Shown: piece after piece, positions 55,366 to 64,000 of the stretch
Numbering within the stretch: position 1 is the stretch's first letter
How the letters are laid out: the number at the start of each line of letters is the position of its first letter
NCBI RefSeq assembly: GCF_013318015.2
Contig: NZ_CP115843.1
Location: 568,661 to 632,660 of the forward strand
Reading direction: 5' to 3'
DNA: 64,000 bases
Source of the DNA: Agrobacterium tumefaciens
GTDB taxonomy: Bacteria; Pseudomonadota; Alphaproteobacteria; Rhizobiales; Rhizobiaceae
Notes under the pieces: model-generated
Databases searched by the model: none
Seen by the model: the letters and a program-made list of their open reading frames with translations, nothing else
Told to the model about the DNA's origin: nothing
Translations under genes and position numbers: made by a program

Positions 55366-55875
55366 CGGCTAATGCGGTTAGCAGATAACCGTCATGCCGC
55401 GACCGTGGGACAAGCATTGCTTTTAAAACACCCGGTAGGTCCGCATGCTGTCAGCGATTTGTCCACGCGCCCTGGCAGACAGCCGTGAACAGGTCGTTTA
55501 CGCGTCAATCGACGCCAACGTCGTTCCACTTGGTCTACTGGTCGAGGCAAGTGGCTCGCTGCGTTGCCTCAATGCTCGCTGATAGTGCGGCGAGTTGGCC
55601 GGCCACCAGTCGCGCTCAGATCCGCATGGGCAAAATGATCGAACAGACCGTGATTGAATAAACTGTTAGCTCTCACGGAGCCGAGAGCTCGATCCACTGA
55701 TATGGAATACCGGGCACATCAGTTTCAGCTTTAAGGTAAGCTCGGCCACCCTGGCACAGAGAAAGGAGAAAAAGCCAATCACTCAACCAAACCCTGATCA
55801 GATAATCGTACTCGGAGGTTGCGCACTTCTCCTTGGAAATCGGCTCGGTTCCTCGTTGAAACCGATGTCCAGGGG
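55366..55875. other. Intergenic, nothing recognised
   Basis: About 510 bases between two convergent genes. A short weak stem (GCTAA...TTAGC) follows the hydrolase gene; otherwise no gene, repeat or RNA could be identified. Confidence 0.5.
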
Positions 55876-56151
55876 TCAGGCACGGTCGTAAGTGAAGGAC
55901 GTCAGCAATGTCGTCACGAAGTTGCTCGCCCGTTCCTTTACAAGCACTTCAGTCCACTCGTCGGTTCCTCGAAGTCGCAGATCGGAGTGGATGCTGTCGA
56001 CCGCAGCTTCTTCAATACGTTTTATATGGGCCTTGAAATTCGCTTCTCCACCGTCGTGGTACATGTCGCGAATGACCATGCGCAGGATTTCCTGGATAGC
56101 GATTTGCCACGACGTGTTGATTGCCTGGAGCTCGTTATTATCCGGTGCCAT
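55876..56151 (-). CDS. Small conserved-looking hypothetical protein
   Basis: 91 residues, soluble, mostly helical, with WQIAIQEILRMVIRDMYHDG and ANFKAHIKRIEEAAVDSIHS. Codon use and amino-acid make-up are those of a real protein. No domain recognised; the ribosome site is weak. Confidence 0.55.
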   Translation of the reverse strand: MAPDNNELQAINTSWQIAIQEILRMVIRDMYHDGGEANFKAHIKRIEEAAVDSIHSDLRLRGTDEWTEVLVKERASNFVTTLLTSFTYDRA

Positions 56152-56221
56152 GGGGCTGCTTTCGTTAGAGTGTCACCAGCATGACGCCGTCATGTTGTGG
56201 GGTCGGCGTGCAAGGGCAAGG

Positions 56222-56602
56222 TTAGGCTTGTCTTGCCTTGCGGTTAGCGTAGCGCCGGTCGCGTTCAGCCTTTCGCATCGTCTCATCTTCAATGACCCGG
56301 GCTATACGTGCCTTTTCGGCACTCTCCCGCGCTTCGATTTCTGCGACTGCGACCGCCTCAATCGCTGCCTGGCGCTCCAAAGCGTCGGTCTCGATACGCT
56401 GCTGTTCCTCAAGCTTCGTGCGCTCGCGTTGAAGACGTCGGTCTTCTCGATCTGTGGCAATGGCTGCTCGTTCTGCCTGTCTTGCCAGCCTGGAAGGTTC
56501 TAAAGCGGTCTTTGCCGCGCGGTACGCATTGAGCAGAGCAGCTTTGGCTTCGGTAGATGCGGCGCGACGGTCGGCGACGTCATTGTTTCGGGCGTTCTTC
56601 AT
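56222..56602 (-). CDS. DUF6481-family small charged protein
   Basis: 126 residues from the ATG at 56602 (CAGGA upstream). Almost entirely a charged helix rich in Ala, Arg and Glu: RRAASTEAKAALLNAYRAAK, REDRRLQRERTKLEEQQRIE and MRKAERDRRYANRKARQA. It matches the DUF6481 type of Rhizobiales proteins, which often lie near cold-shock genes as here. Coiled-coil and possibly nucleic-acid binding; function unknown. Confidence 0.75.
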   Translation of the reverse strand: MKNARNNDVADRRAASTEAKAALLNAYRAAKTALEPSRLARQAERAAIATDREDRRLQRERTKLEEQQRIETDALERQAAIEAVAVAEIEARESAEKARIARVIEDETMRKAERDRRYANRKARQA

Positions 56603-56964
56603 GGATATCCTGATAATGAGTGGAAGAGAGATCATCGCGTTTTGGCGCGTTTTATGACCGGACTGATGGAGCAGTGGCCCTGCCTTCTTGGCAAGACGTG
56701 CCGCTGGCAGCCATTCGGTCTACGGGGCGTGGGCGCCGTATTCCGACACTACCGCAAGGTTGCTTTTGACAGAAAACAACATCTGGATGCCGGTGAGGCA
56801 GATCGTCGTCTGCAAGGCGGATCCACTTTGTTTTTCTGCTCTTGTAATCTCAATTGGTTCGGCTTGAAACCGAAACGAAAAAGGCCAGGCAAAACGCCTG
56901 ACCTTAATGAAGCAGCTTCCGACAGTGCCAGTACATCCGTGGTCAAAGGGAAGCAAATCTTGAT
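56603..56964. other. Intergenic between csp and the DUF6481 gene
   Basis: About 360 bases. Contains the csp terminator (56877-56905) and presumably the promoter of the DUF6481 gene; no other gene is visible. Confidence 0.5.
56877..56905 (-). terminator. Rho-independent terminator of the cold-shock gene
   Basis: On the minus strand AAGGTCAGGCG and GCCTGGCCTT form a stem with a TTTT loop, followed by a T-rich stretch (TTTTTCGTTT). It begins 60 bases past the csp stop. Confidence 0.8.
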
Positions 56965-57174
56965 TTATGCGGCCTGCAGATTGGTAGCAGACATCTTGCC
57001 CGACTTGTTGTCGCGCTCGAGTTCGAAGCCGATCTTCTGGCCTTCAACGAGCTCGCGCATTCCGGCGCGCTCGACAGCGGAGATATGAACGAACGCATCA
57101 GCGCCGCCATTGTCGGGCTGGATGAAGCCGAAGCCTTTGGTGGAATTAAACCATTTTACTGTGCCAGTGGTCAT
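56965..57174 (-). CDS. cspA: Cold-shock protein
   Basis: 69 residues from the ATG at 57174, with AAAGGG upstream; the longer open frame upstream is the leader. It is a single OB-fold: [20 protein letters not shown] (RNP-1 K-G-F-G-F-I) and [14 protein letters not shown] (RNP-2 V-F/A-V-H). These proteins bind single-stranded RNA and melt secondary structure after cold shock or on stress. Confidence 0.95.
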   Translation of the reverse strand: MTTGTVKWFNSTKGFGFIQPDNGGADAFVHISAVERAGMRELVEGQKIGFELERDNKSGKMSATNLQAA

Positions 57175-57561
57175 GTTGAACCCTTTCAAAGCATAGAGTG
57201 TAGGACCGCGAAGCTGATGCTGCGCAGCGAGGAAACCGACTATTTTTGAAATGGAAGTTCGCTTAAAGCGCGGTGCCAATCGCGCGGTAGACAAAGCTCG
57301 GCAAGCAAAAGATCGATGGTTTATGTATAACGGACTGAAGTCGTCGCGTCAACGATTAGTTTTCAAATAATGCAAACTCGCCTTTAAATTGTGCGGCGCG
57401 TCGCGACGCAGGGGGCCAACTCCTGCCTGCGTGGTGCCGGTTTTTCTATGCGTGGCAACGGTCTGATGGTATCTCTGAACCCCAGGTTTTCTTCAGGGTC
57501 CATGTAGCCGACAAGGGCATTAGCCTTATGTGAGAGACCGGACGGGCGTTTCCATACCAAT
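57175..57561. other. Leader and promoter region of csp; no gene
   Basis: About 390 bases. Csp genes usually have a long structured leader, so the right part is probably the csp 5' untranslated region and promoter. Nothing else was identified. Confidence 0.45.
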
Positions 57562-57597
57562 AAAAAATGCCGGCCGCGGCAGCGGCCGGCTCATTTT
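57562..57597 (-). terminator. Rho-independent terminator of the soc operon
   Basis: GCCGGCCGC and its complement GCGGCCGGC (57569-57590) form a 9-base G+C stem with a GCAG-type loop; flanking AAAAT/ATTTT extends it and T residues follow on the minus strand. It lies 35 bases after the socD stop. Confidence 0.85.
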
Positions 57598-57624
57598 GGC
57601 GATAGCTGCCTCACCTTGCTCAAT

Positions 57625-58749
57625 TCAGGGGAAACGCTCAGGTCGGAAGGTTGCGAGCATTTGATGTTCGGTGCCTGTCGCAATCTCGAACGCGAGCAGC
57701 TCGCCCACGATGAGGCCGAGTGTAGCACCGCTGTGGCTGAAGGCCACGTAGTAACCGGAAATACCCTTGATGGCTCCAATCACCGGCTCGCCATCGCCGG
57801 GGATCGGTTTGCCACCAACGCCGATGGAAGCCACCTCGAGTTTCGGATTGCCTTCCATCACCCGCGCAGCCTCAACCAAAAGCTCTGAAACCACGCTGTC
57901 GTCGATATCATAGCTGCCGTCTGCGCGCACTGTCACACCCTCATCGGCCGCCCAGTCGGCATCCAGTGAGAATGTGCGGCCCGGCGCCGGGCGAACGGCG
58001 ACGCGCGGTGTATTGAGAACAGCGCGCAGGGGATGGGCGAGCGGCCTCGTCTGCACCAGAAGGGCGATCGGTGTCCCGTCGGCAATGGTCTGTCCGCTTT
58101 CCGCAGCCATCTTCGGGACGGCCGGACCGGTGGCAAGCACGACGGCGTCCGCCCGATGGAGAACAGCATTTGCAGTTTGCGCGCCAATGACACGACCACC
58201 CTCGATCACCACCCGTGCAGCACCCTGGTCCGTTACCAGAACGCCACCGAGTGCGAAAAACTCCTCAAGCAGCACACCAATCAGCGTCGGCAGATCGACC
58301 CAGCCTTCGCCGGGATTGTAGATTGCGCCCTGTGGAGTGATTGCGCCGGCGTCGACACCAGGCACGACGCGGGCGACTTCGGCTGCTGAAAGGCGCTGCG
58401 CATCATAGGCAAGCGAAACTTCGTGGCGATAGGCCGCGTCGATCTCGTTGCGCTCGTCATCCGCGTCCCAGGTCAACCCGCCATCAAAGCGAAGCCATTC
58501 TGCGCCGGGATTCTGCGCCGCGAGTGTGCGATACCGGTCGATGCCGGCCATACGCAGCCGATGATAGGGCTCAGAGCGCATGCCTGCCGAATTCAGCCAG
58601 GACAGCGAGCGGCCGGAGGCACCATTGGCCGGCGGCCCGTCATTGAGGATCGTCACCTTAATGCCGCGCCGCGCAAGCTGTACGCCAGTGGAAACGCCGA
58701 AGATACCGGCGCCGATGATGACGGCCGAAGAGATGGTGTTGTCGGTCAT
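57625..58749 (-). CDS. socD: FAD-dependent amine oxidase, SocD-like amadoriase
   Basis: 374 residues of the D-amino-acid-oxidase/sarcosine-oxidase fold. FAD loop VIIGAGIFGVSTGVQLARRG near the N-terminus, then ANGASGRSLSWLNSAG (flavin attachment region), and the end block GYYVAFSHSGATLGLIVGEL. In the Agrobacterium pAtC58 soc operon, SocD is an amadoriase homologue that splits deoxyfructosyl glutamine into an amino acid and sugar. It is the last gene of socABCD, 22 bases after socC. The identification rests on gene order and domain type; substrate specificity was not read from residues. Confidence 0.75.
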   Translation of the reverse strand: MTDNTISSAVIIGAGIFGVSTGVQLARRGIKVTILNDGPPANGASGRSLSWLNSAGMRSEPYHRLRMAGIDRYRTLAAQNPGAEWLRFDGGLTWDADDERNEIDAAYRHEVSLAYDAQRLSAAEVARVVPGVDAGAITPQGAIYNPGEGWVDLPTLIGVLLEEFFALGGVLVTDQGAARVVIEGGRVIGAQTANAVLHRADAVVLATGPAVPKMAAESGQTIADGTPIALLVQTRPLAHPLRAVLNTPRVAVRPAPGRTFSLDADWAADEGVTVRADGSYDIDDSVVSELLVEAARVMEGNPKLEVASIGVGGKPIPGDGEPVIGAIKGISGYYVAFSHSGATLGLIVGELLAFEIATGTEHQMLATFRPERFP

Positions 58750-58771
58750 GGAATTGGCTTTCAATCAATTG

Positions 58772-59800
58772 TCATACGGATGGGGGTAAGGCATCGGGGA
58801 TCTCCCAGCGACCGCTGGCTGCGGAGCGGAACAGCGCGTCGATCGCCGTCATATTCGCGATTGCGTCGCCAAGCCCCGTCTCGAGTGGTCCGCCGGAGAG
58901 GACAGCCTCGGCGAATGCATCGGCCTGTTCGCGATACTGGTCGACAGGCCCGATCGCGATCTCCTCGCGGCCGCCGCCGGCAAGATCGCGACCATCATCA
59001 AAGACAAGGATGGTCGGCTCATCAGCCGGTGCATTGAAGGGAATGGGGATTTCCAGACGCCCGCGCGTTCCAAGCACCGTGACCTTCTGCGTGAGGGAGA
59101 GTTGTGTGGAACAGGTGAAGGCAAGCTGCCTTCCCTCTGGAAACGCCAGCAGCCCGCTCGTCAGCCGGTCCGTGCCGAAGACGGGATCGCGCTCCATGAG
59201 GGCGATCGCCCGTACCGGTTCCGCGTCGAACAGGAACCGCGCTGTGTTGATGGCGTAACAACCAACGTCGAACAGACCGCCGCCGCCAATATCAGCCTGG
59301 TTGCGTACATTCCCGGGGTCGTCGAGATAATAGGAAAAGATCGTCTGGATGGCCCTCACCTCGCCGAGGCGCCCCTCGGCAATCAACGCGCGCGCCTTTT
59401 TCCATTGCGGATGGTGGCGCACCATGAAGGCTTCCGCGACCGGCAGGCCCGCCGCCTTTTGTGCCGCTGCCAGTTCCCTCGCCTGCTCGGCATCAAGCGC
59501 GATCGGTTTCTCGCAGAGTACGGGTTTGCCCTGCGCCAGTGCCTTTATCGTCAGTGGCACGTGCAGATGATTGGGCAAAGGGTTGTAGATTGCGTCTATT
59601 TCCGGATCGGCAAGCAGTTCCTCGTAGCTGCCGTAGGACTTGGCGATGCCGAAGCGGGCCGCCATCTCCTTCGCCTTCGCGGCATCGCGCGAGGCGATTG
59701 CCGCAACGCGCCCCAGGCGGCTGGACTGGATGGCGGGAATGACCGCCTTGGCAGCAATGCCTGCGCAACCGAGCACACCCCATCGTATCGTTTGTGTCAT
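58772..59800 (-). CDS. socC: Gfo/Idh/MocA-type sugar oxidoreductase, SocC-like
   Basis: 342 residues from the ATG at 59800. NAD-binding loop RWGVLGCAGIAAKAVIPAIQ, catalytic EKP in GKPVLCEKPIALDA, and the beta-sheet domain block GGGGLFDVGCYAINTARFLF (Asp/Tyr in the sugar site). The enzyme class oxidises or reduces sugars and sugar derivatives. In the soc operon the third gene is a sugar oxidoreductase needed for deoxyfructosyl glutamine use, matching this position. It ends 22 bases before socD and starts 19 bases after socB. Confidence 0.78.
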   Translation of the reverse strand: MTQTIRWGVLGCAGIAAKAVIPAIQSSRLGRVAAIASRDAAKAKEMAARFGIAKSYGSYEELLADPEIDAIYNPLPNHLHVPLTIKALAQGKPVLCEKPIALDAEQARELAAAQKAAGLPVAEAFMVRHHPQWKKARALIAEGRLGEVRAIQTIFSYYLDDPGNVRNQADIGGGGLFDVGCYAINTARFLFDAEPVRAIALMERDPVFGTDRLTSGLLAFPEGRQLAFTCSTQLSLTQKVTVLGTRGRLEIPIPFNAPADEPTILVFDDGRDLAGGGREEIAIGPVDQYREQADAFAEAVLSGGPLETGLGDAIANMTAIDALFRSAASGRWEIPDALPPSV

Positions 59801-59819
59801 TGGTTTCTCCTCCCGGCGC

Positions 59820-61328
59820 TCAGAGCACTTCCGCAAGGAAGCGCTGGAGACGCGGGCTTTGCGGGTTGTCGAATATTGCCTCTGGCGTGCCGGCTTCAAC
59901 GACGCGCCCCTCGTCCATGAAGACGACCTGATCGGCCACCCGGCGGGCAAATCCCATTTCGTGCGTAACGACGACCATGGTCATGCCACGCGTGCCGAGC
60001 TCGGCCATGAGGTTGAGCACGCCCTTGACCAATTCCGGATCGAGCGCGCTCGTCACCTCGTCGAAGAGGATAACCTCCGGTTCCATGGCAAGCGCACGGG
60101 CAATGGCAACGCGCTGCTGCTGCCCGCCGGAAAGACCGCCCGGACGGTGGTGCTGGCGGCTCGCAAGGCCGACATCGGCAAGCCTTGCCTTGGCGATGCG
60201 CTCGGCCTCGGCTGCGGGCAGGCCCTTGATCTTCGTAAGCGACAGCATGACGTTTTCCAGCGCCGTGTGGTCGGGAAAGAGGTTGAAATGCTGGAATACC
60301 ATGCCGACCCGGCGGCGCAGCGTTTCCGGCTTCATTGCGAGAATGCTTTCGCCATCGATAAGAATATCGCCGCTCTTCGGCTCGACCAGACGGTTGAGCC
60401 CACGCAGCAAAGTCGATTTTCCGGATCCGGACGGGCCGATGATGCAGGTGACGCTGCCTGGCTTGACTAAAAGATCGACACCCCTCAGCACATCAAGATC
60501 GCCATAGGCCATACCGAGACGGCGCACATCAAGGCTGCCGCCCTTGAACGAGACGCCAGTCGCGCGAGCTGCACTGTCGAGTTCACTGACTTCCTCCAGT
60601 CCGCTGGTGATGACGGAGGGGCGCTGCTTGCCAACCCGCAGACGATTGTCGATCGCATTGACGACATGGGTAAGCGGCACGGTAACGACGAGATAAAATA
60701 CGCCTGCCAGCAGGAGCGGTGAAAGATTGCCGGTCACCACTGCCTGGTCCTGTCCCACGCGAAAGATCTCACGCTCTGAGGCCAGAAGCCCGAGGAAATA
60801 GACCAGGCTCGAATCCTTGACGTTGCCGATGAACTGGTTGACGAGGGCCGGCAGAACGCGGCGCACGCCTTGCGGCACGACGATAAGGCGCATGCCCTGG
60901 CCATAGCTCATCGACAATGCCCGGCAGGCCTCCATCTGCCCACGGTCGACGCTCTGGATACCAGAGCGGAAAATCTCGCCGATATAGGCACCGGCAATCA
61001 GGCTGAGTGCCAGAATGCCGAGCGGATAAGGCGATGGACCGAAGAGCTCGCGGCCAATGCGGGCAAAACCCTGGCCAATGAGGAGAATTGTGACGATGGC
61101 CGGCAGGCCGCGGAAAATATCGGTATAAAGACGAGCGGGAATGCGCAGCCAGGGCGAGCGGGAAATGCCCATGATCGCGAGCATCATGCCGATGGCCACG
61201 CCAAGCACAGTCGAGGTCGCAGCCAGGATCAGCGTATTCTTGAGACCAACGGTGATCATGGTCGGCAGCACTTCGGCCATGGCATTCCAGTCGAGGAAGC
61301 TACGGCGCAGGTTTTCAAGCCAGTTCAT
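59820..61328 (-). CDS. socB: Fused amino-acid ABC permease-ATPase, SocB-like
   Basis: 502 residues in two parts. N-terminal 240: a His/Glu/Gln-type permease ([20 protein letters not shown], the EAA-like [20 protein letters not shown], five membrane helices). C-terminal 240: an ATPase with Walker [10 protein letters not shown], signature [16 protein letters not shown], Walker [14 protein letters not shown] and switch VVTHEMGFA. Permease and ATPase in one chain is exactly the described feature of SocB from pAtC58, which with SocA imports deoxyfructosyl glutamine and mannopine. A hairpin separates it from socA. Confidence 0.85.
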   Translation of the reverse strand: MNWLENLRRSFLDWNAMAEVLPTMITVGLKNTLILAATSTVLGVAIGMMLAIMGISRSPWLRIPARLYTDIFRGLPAIVTILLIGQGFARIGRELFGPSPYPLGILALSLIAGAYIGEIFRSGIQSVDRGQMEACRALSMSYGQGMRLIVVPQGVRRVLPALVNQFIGNVKDSSLVYFLGLLASEREIFRVGQDQAVVTGNLSPLLLAGVFYLVVTVPLTHVVNAIDNRLRVGKQRPSVITSGLEEVSELDSAARATGVSFKGGSLDVRRLGMAYGDLDVLRGVDLLVKPGSVTCIIGPSGSGKSTLLRGLNRLVEPKSGDILIDGESILAMKPETLRRRVGMVFQHFNLFPDHTALENVMLSLTKIKGLPAAEAERIAKARLADVGLASRQHHRPGGLSGGQQQRVAIARALAMEPEVILFDEVTSALDPELVKGVLNLMAELGTRGMTMVVVTHEMGFARRVADQVVFMDEGRVVEAGTPEAIFDNPQSPRLQRFLAEVL

Positions 61329-61351
61329 CAGGATATCCCTTGAAAGAAAGG

Positions 61352-61379
61352 CCGGTCCGACCGGTAAAGGCCGGACCGG
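61352..61379 (-). terminator. Intra-operon hairpin between socA and socB
   Basis: CCGGTCCG (61352-61359) and CGGACCGG (61372-61379) form an 8-base perfect stem just after the socA stop, followed by CCTTTCTTTC on the minus strand. Hairpins here usually stabilise the binding-protein message or cause partial termination, so that the periplasmic protein is made in excess over the membrane subunit. Confidence 0.6.
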
Positions 61380-61388
61380 AAGGTGGCA

Positions 61389-62222
61389 TCACTGCTTGGG
61401 AAGATATGCCTGCGGCATCGGCGTGCCGGGGAACCATTTTTCGTGCAGCTTTTTCCAGGTGCCGTCCTGCATGGCCTCTTTCAGGCCCTTGTTAAGCGCC
61501 TCGCGCAATGCATCGTTACCCTTGCGGATGACGAAGCCGGCGGGCGCGTCGAAGCTCGGAATGTTGACTGCGACTTTTAGCGCCGGATAACGGGCGGAAT
61601 AGTCCTTTGCAGCCTCGAAATCGAGGAAATGTGCATCGACCGTCCCATTGTTGAGTGCGGAAACGGCAGAATTGTTGTCCGGGAACTTCACGAGATCGGT
61701 GCCGACAAAATTCTTCTCGGCATAGATCTCCTGAAGTGTACCCTGCACCACACCGAGACGCTTGCCTTTGAGACCCGCTGCATCGGTGATGCCTGGCTCC
61801 GAAGTGAGGACGCTCAAGAAACCTCCAAGATAACCATCAGAGAAATCAATGGTCTCCTTGCGCTTGGCAGTCGTGCCGATCGCAGCGGCCGCAACATCGA
61901 AGCGGCCGTTGGCGACAGAGGGCATCAGGGCCGAGAATTCCTGGCCGGTGAACACCACCTGTTCCTTCTTGAACCCAAGACGTTCGGCTACGTTGAGGAA
62001 CAACTCTATGTCGAAACCGGTAAAGTTGCCGTCGGCGGTGGTGAAGGCATAAGGCTTGGCATCGCCCATCGTGCCGACACTGATGGTGGCGGGATCGATG
62101 AGGCCAAGCGGATTGTCGGCAAGTGCGGGCGTCGCCGCGCCTGCAAGGACACTGAGTGTGATCGCGGCCGTGGTCGAGCGAATTTTTGCGAAGGCGGATG
62201 TTAAGGCTTGGGTAAATTGCAT
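61389..62222 (-). CDS. socA: Periplasmic amino-acid-type binding protein, SocA-like
   Basis: 277 residues from the ATG at 62222, GGAG upstream. Sec signal peptide ([20 protein letters not shown], cut after ALA). The mature part is a type II periplasmic binding fold of family 3: [20 protein letters not shown], then [20 protein letters not shown], then [19 protein letters not shown], with the conserved Arg/Asp pair for the alpha-amino-acid group. As first gene after the divergent control region it fits SocA, the binding protein for deoxyfructosyl glutamine. Confidence 0.82.
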   Translation of the reverse strand: MQFTQALTSAFAKIRSTTAAITLSVLAGAATPALADNPLGLIDPATISVGTMGDAKPYAFTTADGNFTGFDIELFLNVAERLGFKKEQVVFTGQEFSALMPSVANGRFDVAAAAIGTTAKRKETIDFSDGYLGGFLSVLTSEPGITDAAGLKGKRLGVVQGTLQEIYAEKNFVGTDLVKFPDNNSAVSALNNGTVDAHFLDFEAAKDYSARYPALKVAVNIPSFDAPAGFVIRKGNDALREALNKGLKEAMQDGTWKKLHEKWFPGTPMPQAYLPKQ

Positions 62223-62344
62223 TGTTTTCTTCTCCTCTGGTGTCGTTGTCTGCGATAAATTCAAGGCGCACGGGTCCCACCCGGTCGGCGTACGATGTCA
62301 CCTACCCGGCCCACGCAGTTCGCATGTCGGAAGTCTTTTTATAT

Positions 62345-62360
62345 TTGAGACCGGTCTCAA
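62345..62360. promoter_or_regulatory. Operator 1 for SocR (perfect 16-bp palindrome)
   Basis: TTGAGACCGGTCTCAA is a perfect palindrome with the central C-G step typical of LacI-family operators. It lies in the socA-socR divergent region; its core GAGACCGGTCTC recurs 21 bases away. Confidence 0.8.
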
Positions 62361-62364
62361 TTAG

Positions 62365-62382
62365 AAAGAGACCGGTCTCTTT
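62365..62382. promoter_or_regulatory. Operator 2 for SocR (perfect 18-bp palindrome)
   Basis: AAAGAGACCGGTCTCTTT is a perfect palindrome with the same 12-base core as operator 1. The centres (62352.5 and 62373.5) are 21 bases apart, two helical turns, so two repressor dimers would bind the same face side by side. The position between socA and socR fits repression of both. Confidence 0.8.
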
Positions 62383-62446
62383 TGGTACTGGCAATTGTTA
62401 TCTTCGCATTTGCCAGTCGTCAAGTTCTCTTGTAAGGCTACCGCTT

Positions 62447-63514
62447 ATGGACAAGATCCCACCTAGAACTCCTTCCGTGACAGTCGCTGACGTCGCACGC
62501 CAAGCCGGCGTCTCAAAGGCAACGGCTGCACGCGTACTGGGTGGCTACGGAACCGTTAGCGACCGGGTGAGAGAGGCGGTCCTGGCCGCGGCTCAGTCCC
62601 TCGATTATCGCCCCAATGAGCTTGCTCGCAGCATGACGACAGGTCGTTCAGGCACCATCGGCGTCGTGGTGGGAGATATTGAAAACCCCTTTTTCAGCCT
62701 CGCCGTGCGAGGCATCACGGATATTGCCCGGCAGGCAGGCTTCACCGTCATCCTCATTAACTCGGGTGAAGACGTCGTTGCGGAAAGAGCGGCCATCCGC
62801 ACTCTGCTTGCCAAGCGTGTCGACGGTCTCATCGTCTCGCCGGCCAAGGAAAACGATGTCGAGCATCTGCATGAGGTTATTCGCTCGGGGCTGCCGCTCG
62901 CGTTGCTCGATCGTGGAAGCGACACGCTCGATGTCGACACCGTTATTGCCGACGACCGGCATGCCGCCGAGAATATTACACGCCGGCTGATTGCGCTCGG
63001 CCACCGCCGCATCGCCTATTTAACCGCCTGCGACACGCCGGATCATCGGTTCCGCAGTGCAGACGACATCAGTACCGGTTCGGTCAGGCGACGCATCGAA
63101 GGGTATCTTGGTGCGTGCAGTGAGGCTGGTCTGACCAACATGGAAAGCTGGGTACAGGTCGGTGCCGTCACGCAGCAAGAGACGCATCGCATCGTTACCG
63201 AAATGCTCCAGTCGGCGCAGCGTCCGACGGCAATCATTGCATCGGACAGTATAATCGGCCTGGAGGTGTTCAAGGTTCACCGTCAACTGGGGCTTAGCAT
63301 CCCGGACGACCTGTCGCTGGTATCGTTCCATGATGCGGATTGGACGTCTGTAACAACGCCTCCCGTGACCGTCGTGCGCCAACCCGTCTACGATCTCGGT
63401 GCGACGGCGGCCAGGTTGCTGGTCGACCGGCTAAATGGCAAAGGTCAGACGGTCCGCAAGGTCGTTCTGAAAACCGAAATCGTTGAACGTGCCTCCATGC
63501 GGGAAGCACTTTGA
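62447..63514 (+). CDS. socR: LacI-family repressor, SocR-like
   Basis: 355 residues from the ATG at 62447; the frame is open further upstream but crosses the operators and socA start. N-terminal HTH: VTVADVARQAGVSKATAARV then LGGYGTVSDRVREAVLAAA, with the hinge NELARSMTTGRSGTIGVV. The effector domain is a type I periplasmic-binding fold (GDIENPFFSLAVRGITDIAR, PTAIIASDSIIGLEVFK, SLVSFHDADWTSVTTPPVTV). In pAtC58 SocR represses itself and socABCD; the same divergent layout and the two perfect palindromes between them support that role here. Confidence 0.85.
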   Translation: MDKIPPRTPSVTVADVARQAGVSKATAARVLGGYGTVSDRVREAVLAAAQSLDYRPNELARSMTTGRSGTIGVVVGDIENPFFSLAVRGITDIARQAGFTVILINSGEDVVAERAAIRTLLAKRVDGLIVSPAKENDVEHLHEVIRSGLPLALLDRGSDTLDVDTVIADDRHAAENITRRLIALGHRRIAYLTACDTPDHRFRSADDISTGSVRRRIEGYLGACSEAGLTNMESWVQVGAVTQQETHRIVTEMLQSAQRPTAIIASDSIIGLEVFKVHRQLGLSIPDDLSLVSFHDADWTSVTTPPVTVVRQPVYDLGATAARLLVDRLNGKGQTVRKVVLKTEIVERASMREAL

Positions 63515-64000
63515 CTCGGTAGACGGTGTTGAAAAGCTGCTTTGAGCCCTCCGTCGTTTTGTGACGGCCCCTCGCCGATCGATCCGCTGTCACTATTATC
63601 GCCAACGTAAAAACGGCGCTGGTCCTCGGTCAGACAGAATCCGATAGATCGGCTCGCAGCCGGCCCTTTTAGTATGGCCGAGTGGTTGCCTCTTGAGATC
63701 GAATGTCGTTCGATTCGCCATGGGGTAGATTTTTTGCACTGAAAATCTCGTTTCGACCGATGCTGATGACCTTGATTGCCGAGCAAAAATGCAGTTGCCG
63801 CCGCAGGGACAGGATGTCCGAAATATTCTATAAGTATCTGATTATAATTTATAAAATGGCCGCCTCTATTCCCCTGTCAACCACGGACGTCAATATCCGG
63901 TTAACCGTAAATAACTGGACGGCGAAACAGAATCATGTTGTACCTTTGGCGGACGATGGTCGGCAAACCGGCGAATGCCCGCCAAGAGGAAAATATGGCG
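63515..64000. other. Right-edge region, no gene recognised
   Basis: About 490 bases beyond socR. Open frames on the minus strand have no recognisable product. A+T-rich DNA lies around 63825-63860, and a perfect 10-base palindrome CGGTTAACCG is at 63898-63907. In pAtC58 the soc locus adjoins repABC replication genes, so this flank could lead into a replication or partition region, but nothing here proves that. Confidence 0.4.

Noticed and set aside
1..64000. CRISPR arrays, tRNA or rRNA genes, prophage
   Set aside because: No short spaced direct repeats, cloverleaf sequences, rRNA motifs or phage structural genes were seen; a complete scan by eye is not possible, so small RNAs could be missed.

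Overview
The window looks like DNA from a Rhizobiaceae member (Agrobacterium/Rhizobium group), probably from a large plasmid or secondary replicon. Reasons: an fxkR-fixK-hybrid fixL oxygen-sensing cluster of the Rhizobium etli type, a complete socR/socABCD Amadori-opine locus like the one on Agrobacterium plasmid pAtC58, two complete Liv-type ABC operons, a fused permease-ATPase transporter, IS30 and ISNCY elements, and typical alphaproteobacterial small proteins (DUF6481, Csp). The assignment is an inference from gene content; no rRNA, tRNA or replication gene was seen.

Layout. 1-7.2 kb: minus-strand ackA-xfp (phosphoketolase/acetate kinase), then a low-oxygen regulatory module with fxkR divergent from fixK and a haem-PAS hybrid FixL. 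A FixK/FNR-type box lies between ackA and a small gene at 3238. 7.2-12.6 kb: a scrap zone with a LysR C-terminal remnant, two small coupled genes, an IS30-family element, an ISNCY/IS1202-type element flanked by a 14-bp direct repeat, a broken phosphatase and a broken LuxR-type HTH gene. 12.7-31.5 kb: an accessory island. It holds a giant RTX protein of about 2300 residues with about 23 tandem repeats carrying D-x-D-G-D-G loops, preceded by a small membrane protein; two secreted or anchored proteins; a DUF2235 hydrolase; a class-III-cyclase-like protein next to a large SIR2-domain protein (candidate phage defence, with a frameshift in its NAD-binding motif); and a second broken phosphatase fused to a truncated nitroreductase at a recombination scar.

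31.8-38.7 kb: one minus-strand operon, tetR-livG-livF-SBP-livH-livM-GAF-amidohydrolase. 39.2-43.4 kb: a LysR/aldo-keto reductase divergon, a VOC protein and a flavin oxidoreductase. 43.6-51.9 kb: one minus-strand operon, msuE-sfnG-livG-livH-livM-SBP-livF-sfnB, apparently for organosulfur (sulfone) scavenging with its own Liv-type importer. 52.5-57.2 kb: a LysR regulator, an SDR, an alpha/beta hydrolase, small conserved proteins and a cold-shock protein. 57.6-63.5 kb: socD-socC-socB-socA read from a control region with two perfect tandem palindromes, divergent from the LacI-type regulator socR.

The themes are catabolic and stress functions (acetyl-phosphate ATP generation at low oxygen, sulfur scavenging, opine use) plus one horizontally assembled island with conflict-type genes. 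The most unusual parts are the cyclase/SIR2 pair, the giant repeat protein and the Liv-sfn operon.
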